From Pseudomonas panipatensis (GTDB taxonomy: Bacteria; Pseudomonadota; Gammaproteobacteria; Pseudomonadales; Pseudomonadaceae), in assembly GCF_900099785.1 (NCBI RefSeq), contig NZ_FNDS01000003.1, positions 248,001 to 312,000 of the forward strand: a DNA stretch of 64,000 bases, written 5' to 3'. This document shows, one piece after another, positions 21,157 through 29,827 of this stretch (its first letter is position 1; the number at the start of each line of letters is the position of its first letter). The notes beneath the pieces were generated by a model, which did not search any database, had not been told where the DNA came from, and saw only the letters and a program-made list of their open reading frames with translations. The translations under genes and the position numbers were made by a program.

Positions 21157-22386
21157 TCAGCCACGCGCCTGGTCGGCGCGGTAGCCGCGAGCGCCGAACC
21201 AACTGATGTACAGGTAGCAGACCAGCGGAATGGCGAACGAATAGAGCAGGCCGATGTGGTCGGCGAAGAAGCCCTGCAGCAATGGCACCAGGGCGCCGCC
21301 GACGATGGCCATGCAGAGCAGGCCGGAGCCCTTGCCGGTGAGGTTGCCGAGGTCTTCCAGGGCCAGCGAGAAGATGGTCGGGAACATGATCGAATTGAAC
21401 AGGCCGATGAGGATCAGCGCCCACATCGCCAGGTGGCCGCCGACCCCAATCGCCAGCGCCAGCAGCAGCGCATTGGTCACCGCGTTGAAGGCCAGCATGC
21501 GGTTCGGCCGGATGCTGCGCATCAGCACGCTGCCGATGAAGCGTCCGACCATGGCGCCACCCCAGTACAGCGACAGGTACTTGCTCGCGTGCTCGCTGGG
21601 CATACCGGCGATTTCCGGCTGCCCCATGAGGCTGACCAGGTAGCTGCCGATCGACACCTCGGCACCGACGTAGGCGAAGATGCCGATCACCCCGAAGATC
21701 AGGTGGCGGTGGGCGAACAGCGAGTGCTGGCCGGCGGCGCTGCCGTCGCTGGGTTCGCCATGGGTGATCGTCGGCAGGCGGAACAGGCCGATCAGCACGG
21801 CGATGGCGAACAGCAGGCCGGCCAGGACCAGGTACGGCAGCTTCACCGAATCCGCTTCGCTGGCTCCGCCGCCCAGTTGCGAGGCGGCGCCGGCACCGAT
21901 GGCGAGGATGGTCACCGAGCCCACCAGCGGGCCAACGGTGGTGCCCAGGGAGTTGAAGGCCTGGGTCATGTTCAGGCGGCTGGCGGCCGATTCGGGACTG
22001 CCCAGCACGTTCACATAGGGATTGGCCGCCACCTGCAGCAGGGTGATGCCCGAGGCGAGGATGAACAGCGCGGCGAGGAAGAACGGGTAGGACTGGGCGC
22101 TGGCGGCCGGGTTGAACAGCAGGCAGCCGATCCCCGCGGTGACCAGGCCGACGATGATCCCGCGCTTGTAGCCGAGGCGCTCGACCAGGCGCCCGGCCGG
22201 GAAGGACATGATGAAGTAGGCCGTGAAGAAGCTGAACTGGATCAGTGACGCCTGCACGTAGTTGAGGGTGAACACGGCCTTCAGGTGGGGCACCAGGATG
22301 TCGTTCAGCGAGGTGATCAGGCCCCACATGAAGAAGAGCACAGTGAGGGCCATGAGCGCGCTGGTGTGACGGTTTTTATCTGGCAT
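21157..22386 (-). CDS. Sugar MFS transporter, FucP/GluP family
   Basis: Inner-membrane proton-sugar symporter, 409 residues with about 12 transmembrane helices. The N-terminal FFMWGLITSLNDILVPHLK is the hallmark of the fucose/glucose-galactose permease family; the Asn-Asp pair and the following acidic/Gln positions in FucP lie in the sugar and proton path. AANPYVNVLG near 120 and AFNSLGTTVGPLVG near 147 are also family blocks. Substrate (fucose, glucose or galactose) cannot be decided. Followed at 52 nt by the pirin gene start side; probably its own unit with GGAG RBS. Confidence 0.9.
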   Translation of the reverse strand: MPDKNRHTSALMALTVLFFMWGLITSLNDILVPHLKAVFTLNYVQASLIQFSFFTAYFIMSFPAGRLVERLGYKRGIIVGLVTAGIGCLLFNPAASAQSYPFFLAALFILASGITLLQVAANPYVNVLGSPESAASRLNMTQAFNSLGTTVGPLVGSVTILAIGAGAASQLGGGASEADSVKLPYLVLAGLLFAIAVLIGLFRLPTITHGEPSDGSAAGQHSLFAHRHLIFGVIGIFAYVGAEVSIGSYLVSLMGQPEIAGMPSEHASKYLSLYWGGAMVGRFIGSVLMRSIRPNRMLAFNAVTNALLLALAIGVGGHLAMWALILIGLFNSIMFPTIFSLALEDLGNLTGKGSGLLCMAIVGGALVPLLQGFFADHIGLLYSFAIPLVCYLYISWFGARGYRADQARG

Positions 22387-22438
22387 GGAAACTCCGCGGG
22401 CGTTGCGTACAAAGGGTAAAGGTAGACGGCTGCGGGGC

Positions 22439-23305
22439 TTAGCGTGGCAGGGCGATGCGCTGGTGCTCGCCGGGCACCGCCGGCCAGTCGCCGGCGGCCC
22501 AGCGTTGGCGGGCCTGTTCGATCAGTGCCGGGTCGCTGGCGACGAAATTCCAGTTCATCCGCCGCGGGCCGTCCAGGGGCGCGCCGCCGATGATCACGGC
22601 GCGACAGTCGCTGCAAGCGCTGAAGACCTGCGTCTCCCCCGAGGGCAGGACCAGCAGCTGGCGCAGCGGCGCGGGATTGTCGTCGAGCAGGGCCTCTCCG
22701 TCCAATAGATAAAGCGCCCTTTCAGGATATTCCGGCGGCAGCGCCAGGGTGCTGCCGGCGACCAGTTGGAGGTCGGCGTAGAGCGTCGGCGAGAGCACCG
22801 GCACCGGCGATTCCAGGCAGAAGCCGCGGCCGGCGATGAGGCAGATGCGCACGCCCAGGGACTCGCTGTGCGGCAGGCTGCTCGCCGCGTGGTGGCTGTA
22901 GCTCGGTTCGCGGCCTTCTTCTTCCTGTGGCAGGGCCAGCCAGACCTGCAGGCCGTGCAGGCGCGAGCCGCTGTCGCGCAGCGCCTGCGGTGTGCGCTCG
23001 ACATGGGCGACGCCGCGCCCCGCGGTCATCCAGCTGACATCGCCGGGCGCCACCAACTGATCGGAGCCGAGGCTGTCCTTGTGCTGCACCTGGCCTTCCA
23101 GCAGGTAGGTCAGGGTGGACAGGCCGATGTGCGGATGCTGGTTGATGTTCATGCCGTGGCCCGGCGCGAAGTCCGTGCCGAGCATGTGGTCGAAGAACAC
23201 GAAGGGGCCGACGCTGCGGCACAGCGCCGAGGGCAGGGCGCGCAGGATGGACATGCCCTCGAGGTCCTCGGAGCGGGGCTGGATGGCAAGTGGCGCAGGG
23301 CTCAT
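22439..23305 (-). CDS. Pirin family protein
   Basis: 288-residue bicupin of the pirin family. Metal-binding pattern in the N-terminal cupin: GMNINQHPHIGLSTLTYLLEG (His-x-His), then VQHKDSLGS and the downstream His/Glu in GVAHVERTP. Bacterial pirins include quercetinase-like enzymes and proteins binding metabolic complexes; which applies here is unknown. Lies 52 nt upstream of the MFS permease gene on the same strand and 57 nt downstream of the chemoreceptor gene. Confidence 0.9.
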   Translation of the reverse strand: MSPAPLAIQPRSEDLEGMSILRALPSALCRSVGPFVFFDHMLGTDFAPGHGMNINQHPHIGLSTLTYLLEGQVQHKDSLGSDQLVAPGDVSWMTAGRGVAHVERTPQALRDSGSRLHGLQVWLALPQEEEGREPSYSHHAASSLPHSESLGVRICLIAGRGFCLESPVPVLSPTLYADLQLVAGSTLALPPEYPERALYLLDGEALLDDNPAPLRQLLVLPSGETQVFSACSDCRAVIIGGAPLDGPRRMNWNFVASDPALIEQARQRWAAGDWPAVPGEHQRIALPR

Positions 23306-23362
23306 GGCGGCGTTTCCGGAGAGGCGATGGGCATAGGATAGCCGCTGCCGGACGCCCCCGGT

Positions 23363-24754
23363 TCAGAGCAGCGCCGATAGCCGCACGTCCGCTCCGAGCA
23401 CGCGCTGCAGGCTGCCGTCGCTAGCGAAGAGTGGCACCGACACGGTGAAGCAGTAGTCGTCGGTGGCGCTGGAGCGATACACCGGTGTCACGTGGCCGCG
23501 CGCGTTTTCCCGCACGGCGCGGAACCAGGGGCGCTGCGACCAGTCGCGGCCCTTGGCGCTGGTGGTCTGGGTGGCGGCGACGGCATTGGCGAAAAGGTTC
23601 TCCGAGAGTTGCACGCCATTGCCGGCGACCAGATAGAAAAGCTCGAAGCGTGGGTCGCTGCCGAGGGTGTCGCGCAGCAGGCGCTCGGCAGCGGCGAGAT
23701 CGCCGGCCAGGCGCGGGTCGGCGGCCAGGCGTTCGACGCTGTCGAGCACCTCGCGATGCAGGCGCAGGCGGAAGGCGCCGAGGCCGTCGAGCAAGTGGTC
23801 GGCGTCCTCGCGCACCGCCTGGCTGTGGCGCAGCACCAGGCCGGCCTTGCTCAGCAGATCGCCGGCGACCTGGGCGATGTTCTGCACGTCGCCGTTGATG
23901 GCGCGCACCGCCTGGCCGATCTGTTCGGTGCCGCTGGCGATGTGGCTGACCCGTTCGTCCAGGCTGTCCATCGCCTGGCGGGTGCGCTCCAGGCCTTCGC
24001 CCATGCTCGCCATGCCGCTGCGCCCGGCGGCCACCGCCTGGTGCATTTGCGTGCCGGCCTGGCCCAGTTCGGCCATGCCGGCACGGAACGCCTCGATGAT
24101 GCGTCCGACATCGCCCGTGGCATGGGTGGTGTGCCCGGCCAGGCGGCGTACTTCTTCGGCGACCACGGCGAAGCCACGGCCGTGCTCGCCGGCGCGCGCC
24201 GCTTCGATGGCGGCGTTGAGCGCCAGCAGGTTGGTCTGCTGGCTGATGCTGGCGATCACCCCGATCACCTGGCTGACCTCTTCCAACTGGCCGAGCAGGC
24301 GCTGGATCACCGCCTCCAGTTGCGCCTCGCTGTCACCGATGGCCTCGACCTGGCCAAGCACCTGGTGGCCGCTTTCCTGGCAGGCGCGCAAGGTCGCCGC
24401 GACCTCGCCGGAGAGCTGCGCCACGCGGCTGGCGCCGGGCACCAGTTCGACATCCAGGCTGGTGCTGACCTGTTCGCTGGCGGCGGCGATCAGCTCCGAG
24501 GACTGCGCCAGCAACTGGCCGCTGCCTTCGGTGTCGGCGGCGATGCGGGCCAGCTCCGGGGCATGCGCGGCGATGCCCACGGCGGCGCCCAGGCTGACGC
24601 GGATGCGTTGATGCAGGCTGTCGGTGAAGCGGTTGAGGCGCGCCAGCAGGGGTTGGCGTTCGGGAAGGCGGGCGGTGAGGTCGTACTCGTCGAACAAGGC
24701 CTGGATGGATGCGTCGTCGGCCTGGCGCGTCGGATTGCGCAGCAATTGCAGCAT
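23363..24754 (-). CDS. Soluble methyl-accepting chemotaxis protein with C-terminal sensor
   Basis: 463 residues and no transmembrane segment. Residues ~1-100 are helical and Gln/Ala-rich; the MCP signalling tip is recognisable as [18 protein letters not shown] followed by [18 protein letters not shown] near 165-205. After the coiled coil, residues ~310-463 form a sensor-like domain ending in [37 protein letters not shown] and [12 protein letters not shown], which resembles a Cache/PDC fold. The order signalling-then-sensor is reversed from ordinary receptors. It would signal to a CheA/CheW system encoded elsewhere. RBS GGGAGAG upstream of the ATG. Confidence 0.9.
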   Translation of the reverse strand: MLQLLRNPTRQADDASIQALFDEYDLTARLPERQPLLARLNRFTDSLHQRIRVSLGAAVGIAAHAPELARIAADTEGSGQLLAQSSELIAAASEQVSTSLDVELVPGASRVAQLSGEVAATLRACQESGHQVLGQVEAIGDSEAQLEAVIQRLLGQLEEVSQVIGVIASISQQTNLLALNAAIEAARAGEHGRGFAVVAEEVRRLAGHTTHATGDVGRIIEAFRAGMAELGQAGTQMHQAVAAGRSGMASMGEGLERTRQAMDSLDERVSHIASGTEQIGQAVRAINGDVQNIAQVAGDLLSKAGLVLRHSQAVREDADHLLDGLGAFRLRLHREVLDSVERLAADPRLAGDLAAAERLLRDTLGSDPRFELFYLVAGNGVQLSENLFANAVAATQTTSAKGRDWSQRPWFRAVRENARGHVTPVYRSSATDDYCFTVSVPLFASDGSLQRVLGADVRLSALL

Positions 24755-25073
24755 GGTGCTCTCCCTTGGGGTCTGTCAGCGGGCAAGCAAGCCAAGTGCC
24801 ATCATACGGGCGCCGCGCCGCTGGGCGGCGCTGGGTCGCGGTGCCTCTTTGCGGGGCTTGCAGCTGGCCTGGCGCACTGCGCTGGTGCGAAGTCGGGCGG
24901 ATTGGTGAAGGGCGCCGGCAACTCCGCCTCTCCCAGTGGCGTCGGCGGATAGCGCATTCCGCCGGCTGCGCCCGGCGGGCTTGGGGCAAGCGCTCGCGCG
25001 GGCGCTGCAAGAAAAGCGGCCACGCCGGCCGGGTGGTCCTGAGCGAGGGCCTGGCCGGCGCGACCGTAAGCGG
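24755..25073. other. Intergenic gap chemoreceptor-guaD
   Basis: 319 bp, very GC-rich. I see no gene or clear promoter. The segment near 24940-24985 (GGCGGATAGCGC...CCGCCGG) looks like a decayed copy of a palindromic intergenic repeat, but too degraded to name. Confidence 0.4.
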
Positions 25074-26372
25074 TCAGCCGCGCTGGTGCACCGAGCGGCC
25101 GTGGGCGAAGGTTTCGCGGACAGTGCGGTCGTCGCCGAGGATGATCAGCGCGAACAGCTTTTCCGCCAGGCTCTTGGCCTGTTGCAGGCGATAGTCGAGC
25201 AGCGGGGTGGCCTTGTAGTCGAGCACCACGAAGTCCGCCTCGTTGCCCGGGGCGAAGCTGCCGACCCGGTCTTCCAGCGCCAGCGCGCGGGCGCCGCCGA
25301 GGGTGGCCAGGTACAGCGACTTGAACGGGTCGAGCCTGCTGCCCTGCAACTGCATCACCTTGTAGGCCTCGTTCAGCGACTGGAGCTGGGAGAAGCTGGT
25401 GCCGGCGCCGACGTCGGTGCCCAGGCCGACCTTGACCTTGTAGCGCTCCAGTTTGGCCAGGTCGAACAGGCCGCTGCCGAGGAACAGGTTCGAGGTCGGG
25501 CAGAAGGCCACCGCCGAGCCGGTTTCGGCCAGGCGCTGGCACTCGCCGTCGCACAGGTGTACGCCGTGGGCGAACACCGAGCGCGGGCCGAGCAGGCCGT
25601 GGTGGTCGTAGACGTCGAGGTAGCCGCTGCGTTCGGGGAACAGCGCCCTGACCCACTCGATCTCCTTGCGGTTCTCCGACAGGTGGGTGTGCAGGTAGAC
25701 GCCCGGGTGCTCCTTGAGCAGGCGCCCGGCGGCGTCCAGTTGCTGCGGCGTGCTGGTCGGGGCGAAGCGCGGGGTCACCGCGTAGAGCAGGCGGCCCTTG
25801 CCGTGCCAGCGCTCGATCAACGCCTTGCTGTCGCGGTAGCTGCTCTCGGCGGTGTCGGTCAGGTAGTCCGGGGCGTTGCGGTCCATCATCACCTTGCCGG
25901 CGATCAGGCGCAGGTCGAGCTGCTCGGCGGCGCCGAACAGCGCGTCCACCGACTGCGGGTGCACGCTGCCGAACACCAGCGCGGTGGTGGTGCCGTTGCG
26001 CAGCAGTTCCTTGAGGAAGATGCCGGCGACGTCGGCGGCATGGGCCGGGTCGGCGAATTGCCGCTCGGTGGGGAAGGTGTAGGTGTTCAGCCAGTCCAGC
26101 AGTTGCTCGCCGTAGGAGGCGATCATGCCGGTCTGCGGGTAATGGATATGGGTGTCGATGAAGCCGGGGGTGATCAGCGCGTCGCGGTACTCGACCACGT
26201 CCACGCCGCCCAGTTGTTCCAGCAGTTCGTCGGCGTGGCCGAGGCGTACGACCTTGCCGTCCTCGACCAGCAGGATGCCGTCCTCGAAGTACTGGTAGGA
26301 CTGCTCGACGCCGACGTCGGCGGGGTCGGCGATGCTGTGCAGGATGCTGGCGCGGTAGGCTTTGCTGGTCAT
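25074..26372 (-). CDS. guaD: Guanine deaminase
   Basis: Amidohydrolase converting guanine to xanthine and ammonia, feeding xanthine dehydrogenase encoded just upstream. 432 residues. Seen: zinc-binding FIDTHIHYPQTGM near 80, HTHLSEN near 235, VFAHGVHLCD near 275, and the metal/catalytic Asp in GLGTDVGAGTSFSQLQSLNEA near 330. I start at ATG 26372 (MTSKAYRAS) behind GAGAGAA; the open frame extends 35 codons upstream into the repeat element, which is not coding. Follows xdhC after 115 bp containing a REP-like repeat. Confidence 0.95.
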   Translation of the reverse strand: MTSKAYRASILHSIADPADVGVEQSYQYFEDGILLVEDGKVVRLGHADELLEQLGGVDVVEYRDALITPGFIDTHIHYPQTGMIASYGEQLLDWLNTYTFPTERQFADPAHAADVAGIFLKELLRNGTTTALVFGSVHPQSVDALFGAAEQLDLRLIAGKVMMDRNAPDYLTDTAESSYRDSKALIERWHGKGRLLYAVTPRFAPTSTPQQLDAAGRLLKEHPGVYLHTHLSENRKEIEWVRALFPERSGYLDVYDHHGLLGPRSVFAHGVHLCDGECQRLAETGSAVAFCPTSNLFLGSGLFDLAKLERYKVKVGLGTDVGAGTSFSQLQSLNEAYKVMQLQGSRLDPFKSLYLATLGGARALALEDRVGSFAPGNEADFVVLDYKATPLLDYRLQQAKSLAEKLFALIILGDDRTVRETFAHGRSVHQRG

Positions 26373-26395
26373 GCTGTTCTCTCGATTCTGCAATC

Positions 26396-26475
26396 GATGG
26401 GTTTCGCGGGGCTCAACCCATCCTACGATGTTGGTTCCGTGCCCGTAGGATGGGGTGAGCGAAGCGATACCCATC
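26396..26475. repeat. REP-like inverted repeat between guaD and xdhC
   Basis: Two ~32-nt arms (26396-26427 and 26444-26475) in inverted orientation, about 27 of 32 positions complementary, around a 16-nt loop. The core CGTAGGATGGG...CGATACCCATC recurs in the window at 61560-61640 and is a familiar intergenic repeat of Pseudomonas genomes. Confidence 0.8.
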
Positions 26476-26487
26476 ACGGTTCTTGTC

Positions 26488-27339
26488 TCAGGCGCCGCTC
26501 TCGGCGCCGCGCGCCCGGCGGCTGTTGGGCAGCAGGCGCGACACGCTGTGCTCGCCGCTGGCCTTTTCCTGGCCGAAGCCGGCGTTGTAGGTGGCGATCA
26601 CCTCGCCGGCGATGGACACGGCGATCTCCACCGGCAGCTTGCCCTTCACCTCGGCGATGCCCATCGGGCAGCGCATGCGCTGCACGCTCTCGCTGGCGAA
26701 GCCGCGATCGCGCAGGCGGTGCTCGAACCTGGCGCGCTTGGTGTCCGAGCCGATCAGGCCGAAGTAGCCGAAGTCGTCGCGCTTGAGGATCGCCGCGCTC
26801 AGTTCCAGGTCGAGCGCATGGTTGTGGGTCATGACGATGTAATAGCTGCCCGCCGGCATATTCTCGACCTCATCGAGCACCTCGTCATTCAGCACTTTTT
26901 CCACCCCGGCCGGGAGGCTGTGCGGGAACTCGGCGTCGCGCGAGTCGATCCAGCGCACCTGGCACGGCAGGCTGGCGAGCAGCGGCACCAGGGCGCGGCC
27001 GACGTGGCCGGCGCCGAACACCGCGATATGCGCCTGGGGCTGGCCCATGGGTTCGAACAGCAGCACGGTGGCGCCGCCGCAGCACTGGCCGAGGCTGGCG
27101 CCCAGGCTGAAACGCTCCAGGCGCGGTTCGCGGCTGCGCTGTGCGAGCATCTCGCGGGCGATCGCCAGGGCCTTGAACTCCAGGTGGCCACCGCCGATGG
27201 TGTCGAACAGTTGGTCGGCGCTGACCACCATCTTCGAGCCGGCGTTGCGCGGCGTCGAGCCGCGCTCCTCGATGATGGTCACCAGCACGCCGGCTTCGCC
27301 GCGCTGCTGCAGGTCGGCAAGGGCACTGATCCAGTTCAT
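26488..27339 (-). CDS. xdhC: Xanthine dehydrogenase accessory protein XdhC
   Basis: Inserts sulfurated molybdenum cofactor into xanthine dehydrogenase and protects it until handover. 283 residues: N-terminal XdhC/CoxI domain (LVTIIEERGSTPRNAGSKM near 20-38, IGGGHLEFKAL near 50, LGASLGQCCGGATVLLFEP near 85-103 with the conserved Cys pair) and a C-terminal Rossmann domain (VFGAGHVGRALVPLL near 113). Follows xdhB with a 97-bp gap that holds a REP element. Confidence 0.94.
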   Translation of the reverse strand: MNWISALADLQQRGEAGVLVTIIEERGSTPRNAGSKMVVSADQLFDTIGGGHLEFKALAIAREMLAQRSREPRLERFSLGASLGQCCGGATVLLFEPMGQPQAHIAVFGAGHVGRALVPLLASLPCQVRWIDSRDAEFPHSLPAGVEKVLNDEVLDEVENMPAGSYYIVMTHNHALDLELSAAILKRDDFGYFGLIGSDTKRARFEHRLRDRGFASESVQRMRCPMGIAEVKGKLPVEIAVSIAGEVIATYNAGFGQEKASGEHSVSRLLPNSRRARGAESGA

Positions 27340-27368
27340 GGCTTCAACCTCGGGTAGTGGGGGCTGTA

Positions 27369-27430
27369 GGAGCGGATCTCATCCGCGAATCGCGCCGTGA
27401 TGTCCGGCGATCGCGGACAAGCTCCGCTCC
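27369..27430. repeat. REP inverted pair between xdhC and xdhB
   Basis: Arms GGAGCGGATCTCATCCGCGA (27369-27388) and its inverted partner (27411-27430), 17 of 20 positions complementary, 22-nt loop. Matches the common Pseudomonas 'GTAGGAGCGGA...TCCGCGA' REP type. Confidence 0.82.
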
Positions 27431-27436
27431 TCCGGG

Positions 27437-29827
27437 CTAGGCGGGCTCGGTTTGGGTTTGGGCGGCTTCGGCCTGGCCGGCTTTCAGTCGGCGCATCTGC
27501 TCCACGCCCCAGAGCACCCGCTCCGGGGTGGCCGGGGCGTCGATCCGCGGTTGCACGCGGTAGTCGGCGAGGCTGGCGACGGCGTCCTTGATCGCGCACC
27601 AGACCGAGATGCCGAGCATGAACGGCGGCTCGCCGACGGCCTTGGAGTGGAACACCGTCTGTTCCGGGTTCTTGCGCTTTTCCACCAGCTTCACCCGCAG
27701 GTCCAGCGGCATGTCGGCGATGGCCGGGATCTTGTAGCTGGCGGGGCCGTTGGTCATCAGCTTGCCCTTGGCGTTCCACACCAGCTCTTCCATGGTCAGC
27801 CAGCCCATGCCCTGGACGAAGCCGCCTTCCACCTGGCCGATGTCGATGGCCGGGTTCAGCGAGTCGCCGACGTCATGCAGGATGTCGGTGCGCAGCATCT
27901 TGTACTCGCCGGTCAGGGTGTCGACGATCACCTCGGAGCAGGACACGCCGAAGGCGTAGTAGTAGAAGGGCCTGCCGGCGGCCTTCGCGCGGTCGTAGTA
28001 GATCTTCGGCGTGCGGTAGAAGCCGGTGGAGGACAGCGACACCTGGCCGTAATAGGCCTGCTGCACCAGCTCCTCGAAGGGCAGGATGAGGTCGCGCACG
28101 CGCACCTGATTGTTGCGGAACTCGACGTCTTCCGCGCTGACCTTCCAGTACCGCGCGGCGAACTCGACCAGGCGCTGCTTGAGGATCTCTGCGGCGTTCT
28201 GCGCGGCCTTGCCGTTGAGGTCGGCGCCGGAGGAGGCGGCGGTCGGCGAGGTGTTCGGCACCTTGTCGGTGTTGGTCGCGGTGATCTGGATACGCTCGAT
28301 GTCGACCTGGAAGACCTCCGCCACCACCTGCGCCACCTTGGTGTTGAGGCCCTGGCCCATTTCGGTGCCGCCGTGGTTCAGATGGATGCTGCCGTCGGTG
28401 TAGAGGTGGATCAACGCGCCGGCCTGGTTGAGGAAGGTGGCGGTGAAGCTGATGCCGAATTTCACCGGGGTCAGCGCCAGGCCCTTCTTGAGGATCGGGC
28501 TCTGCGCATTGAACCCGCGGATTTCGGCGCGGCGCTTGGCGTACTCGGCGCTGGCCTCCAGCTCGGCGGTCATCTCCTCGATGAGGTTGTGCTCGACCAG
28601 CTGGTGGTAGTGGGTGAGGTTGCGCTCGTCCTTGCCGTAGTAGTTGCGCTTGCGCACCTCCAGCGGGTCCTTGCCGAGCTGGCGCGCCACCGCGTCCATG
28701 ATCTCCTCGATGGCGACCATCCCCTGCGGGCCGCCGAAGCCGCGGTAGGCGGTGTTGGAGGCGGTGTTGGTCTTGCAGCGGTGGCCGTTGATGGTGGCGT
28801 TGCCGAGGAAGTAGGCGTTGTCCGCGTGGAACATGGCGCGGTCGACGATGGAGCCGGAGAGGTCCGGCGAGTAGCCGCAGTTGCCGGCCAGCTCGATCTG
28901 GATGCCGTGCAGCAGGCCGTCGTCGTCGAAGCCGACGTCGTACTCGACGTAGAAGGGGTGGCGCTTGCCGGTGATGGACATGTCTTCCATGCGCGGCAGG
29001 CGCATCTTCGCCGGGCGCCCGGTGAGCCGCGCGACCACCGCGCACAGGCAGGCCGGCGCCGCAGCCTGGGTTTCCTTGCCGCCGAAGCCGCCGCCCATGC
29101 GGCGCATGTCGATCACCACCTTGTTGAAGGAGATGCCCAGCACCTCGGCCACCAGCTTCTGCACCTCGGTGGGGTTCTGCGTCGAGGTGTAGACGATGAC
29201 GCCGCCGTCCTCGCTGGGCATCACCGAGGAAATCTGCGTCTCCAGGTAGAAGTGTTCCTGGCCGCCGATGTGCAGGCTGCCCTGCAGGCGGTGCGGCGCG
29301 GTCGCCAACCGGGCGGCGGAGTCGCCGATCTTGTGCTGGTGGCTGTCGAGCACGAAGTGCTTCTTGCGCAGTGCCTCGACCACGTCGAGCACCGGCTCCA
29401 GCTCCTCATATTCGACGATCGCCGCCATGGCCGCCTGGCGCGCGGTTTCCAGGCTGTCGGCGGCCACCGCGAGGACCATCTGGCCGACGTACTCGACCTT
29501 GCCGTCGGCCAGCAGCGGGTCACCGCCGACCACCGCGCCGATGTCCAGTTGGCCGGGCACGTCGTCCTTGGTGATGGCGATGGCCACGCCGGGGAACTGG
29601 TAGCAGGGGCTGACGTCCAGCCGGGTGATGCGCGCATGGGCGCGCTCGCTCATGCGCGCATAGACGTGCAACTGGTTGGGGAATTCCAGGCGGTCGTCGA
29701 TGTACAGCGCCTCGCCGCTGACGTGCTTGGGCGCGCTCTCGTGCTTGACGCTCTTGCCGACGCCGCTGGTCAGGTCGGCGCGGAACAGCGCCTGGAGTTC
29801 TTCCTGGCTTTTCGTGTGCTTATGCAT
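27437..29827 (-). CDS. xdhB: Xanthine dehydrogenase molybdopterin-binding subunit
   Basis: Large catalytic subunit that hydroxylates hypoxanthine and xanthine at the Mo centre. 796 residues. Seen: N-terminal a/b hammerhead (GEALYIDDRLEFPNQLHVY near 39-57), MGGGFGGKETQ near 245, GFGGPQGM near 355, and the C-terminal KAVGEPPFMLG with the active-site Glu near 745. Its ATG overlaps the xdhA end by 8 nt, so the subunits are translationally coupled. Gene order xdhA-xdhB-xdhC-guaD gives a purine-catabolic operon. Confidence 0.96.
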   Translation of the reverse strand: MHKHTKSQEELQALFRADLTSGVGKSVKHESAPKHVSGEALYIDDRLEFPNQLHVYARMSERAHARITRLDVSPCYQFPGVAIAITKDDVPGQLDIGAVVGGDPLLADGKVEYVGQMVLAVAADSLETARQAAMAAIVEYEELEPVLDVVEALRKKHFVLDSHQHKIGDSAARLATAPHRLQGSLHIGGQEHFYLETQISSVMPSEDGGVIVYTSTQNPTEVQKLVAEVLGISFNKVVIDMRRMGGGFGGKETQAAAPACLCAVVARLTGRPAKMRLPRMEDMSITGKRHPFYVEYDVGFDDDGLLHGIQIELAGNCGYSPDLSGSIVDRAMFHADNAYFLGNATINGHRCKTNTASNTAYRGFGGPQGMVAIEEIMDAVARQLGKDPLEVRKRNYYGKDERNLTHYHQLVEHNLIEEMTAELEASAEYAKRRAEIRGFNAQSPILKKGLALTPVKFGISFTATFLNQAGALIHLYTDGSIHLNHGGTEMGQGLNTKVAQVVAEVFQVDIERIQITATNTDKVPNTSPTAASSGADLNGKAAQNAAEILKQRLVEFAARYWKVSAEDVEFRNNQVRVRDLILPFEELVQQAYYGQVSLSSTGFYRTPKIYYDRAKAAGRPFYYYAFGVSCSEVIVDTLTGEYKMLRTDILHDVGDSLNPAIDIGQVEGGFVQGMGWLTMEELVWNAKGKLMTNGPASYKIPAIADMPLDLRVKLVEKRKNPEQTVFHSKAVGEPPFMLGISVWCAIKDAVASLADYRVQPRIDAPATPERVLWGVEQMRRLKAGQAEAAQTQTEPA

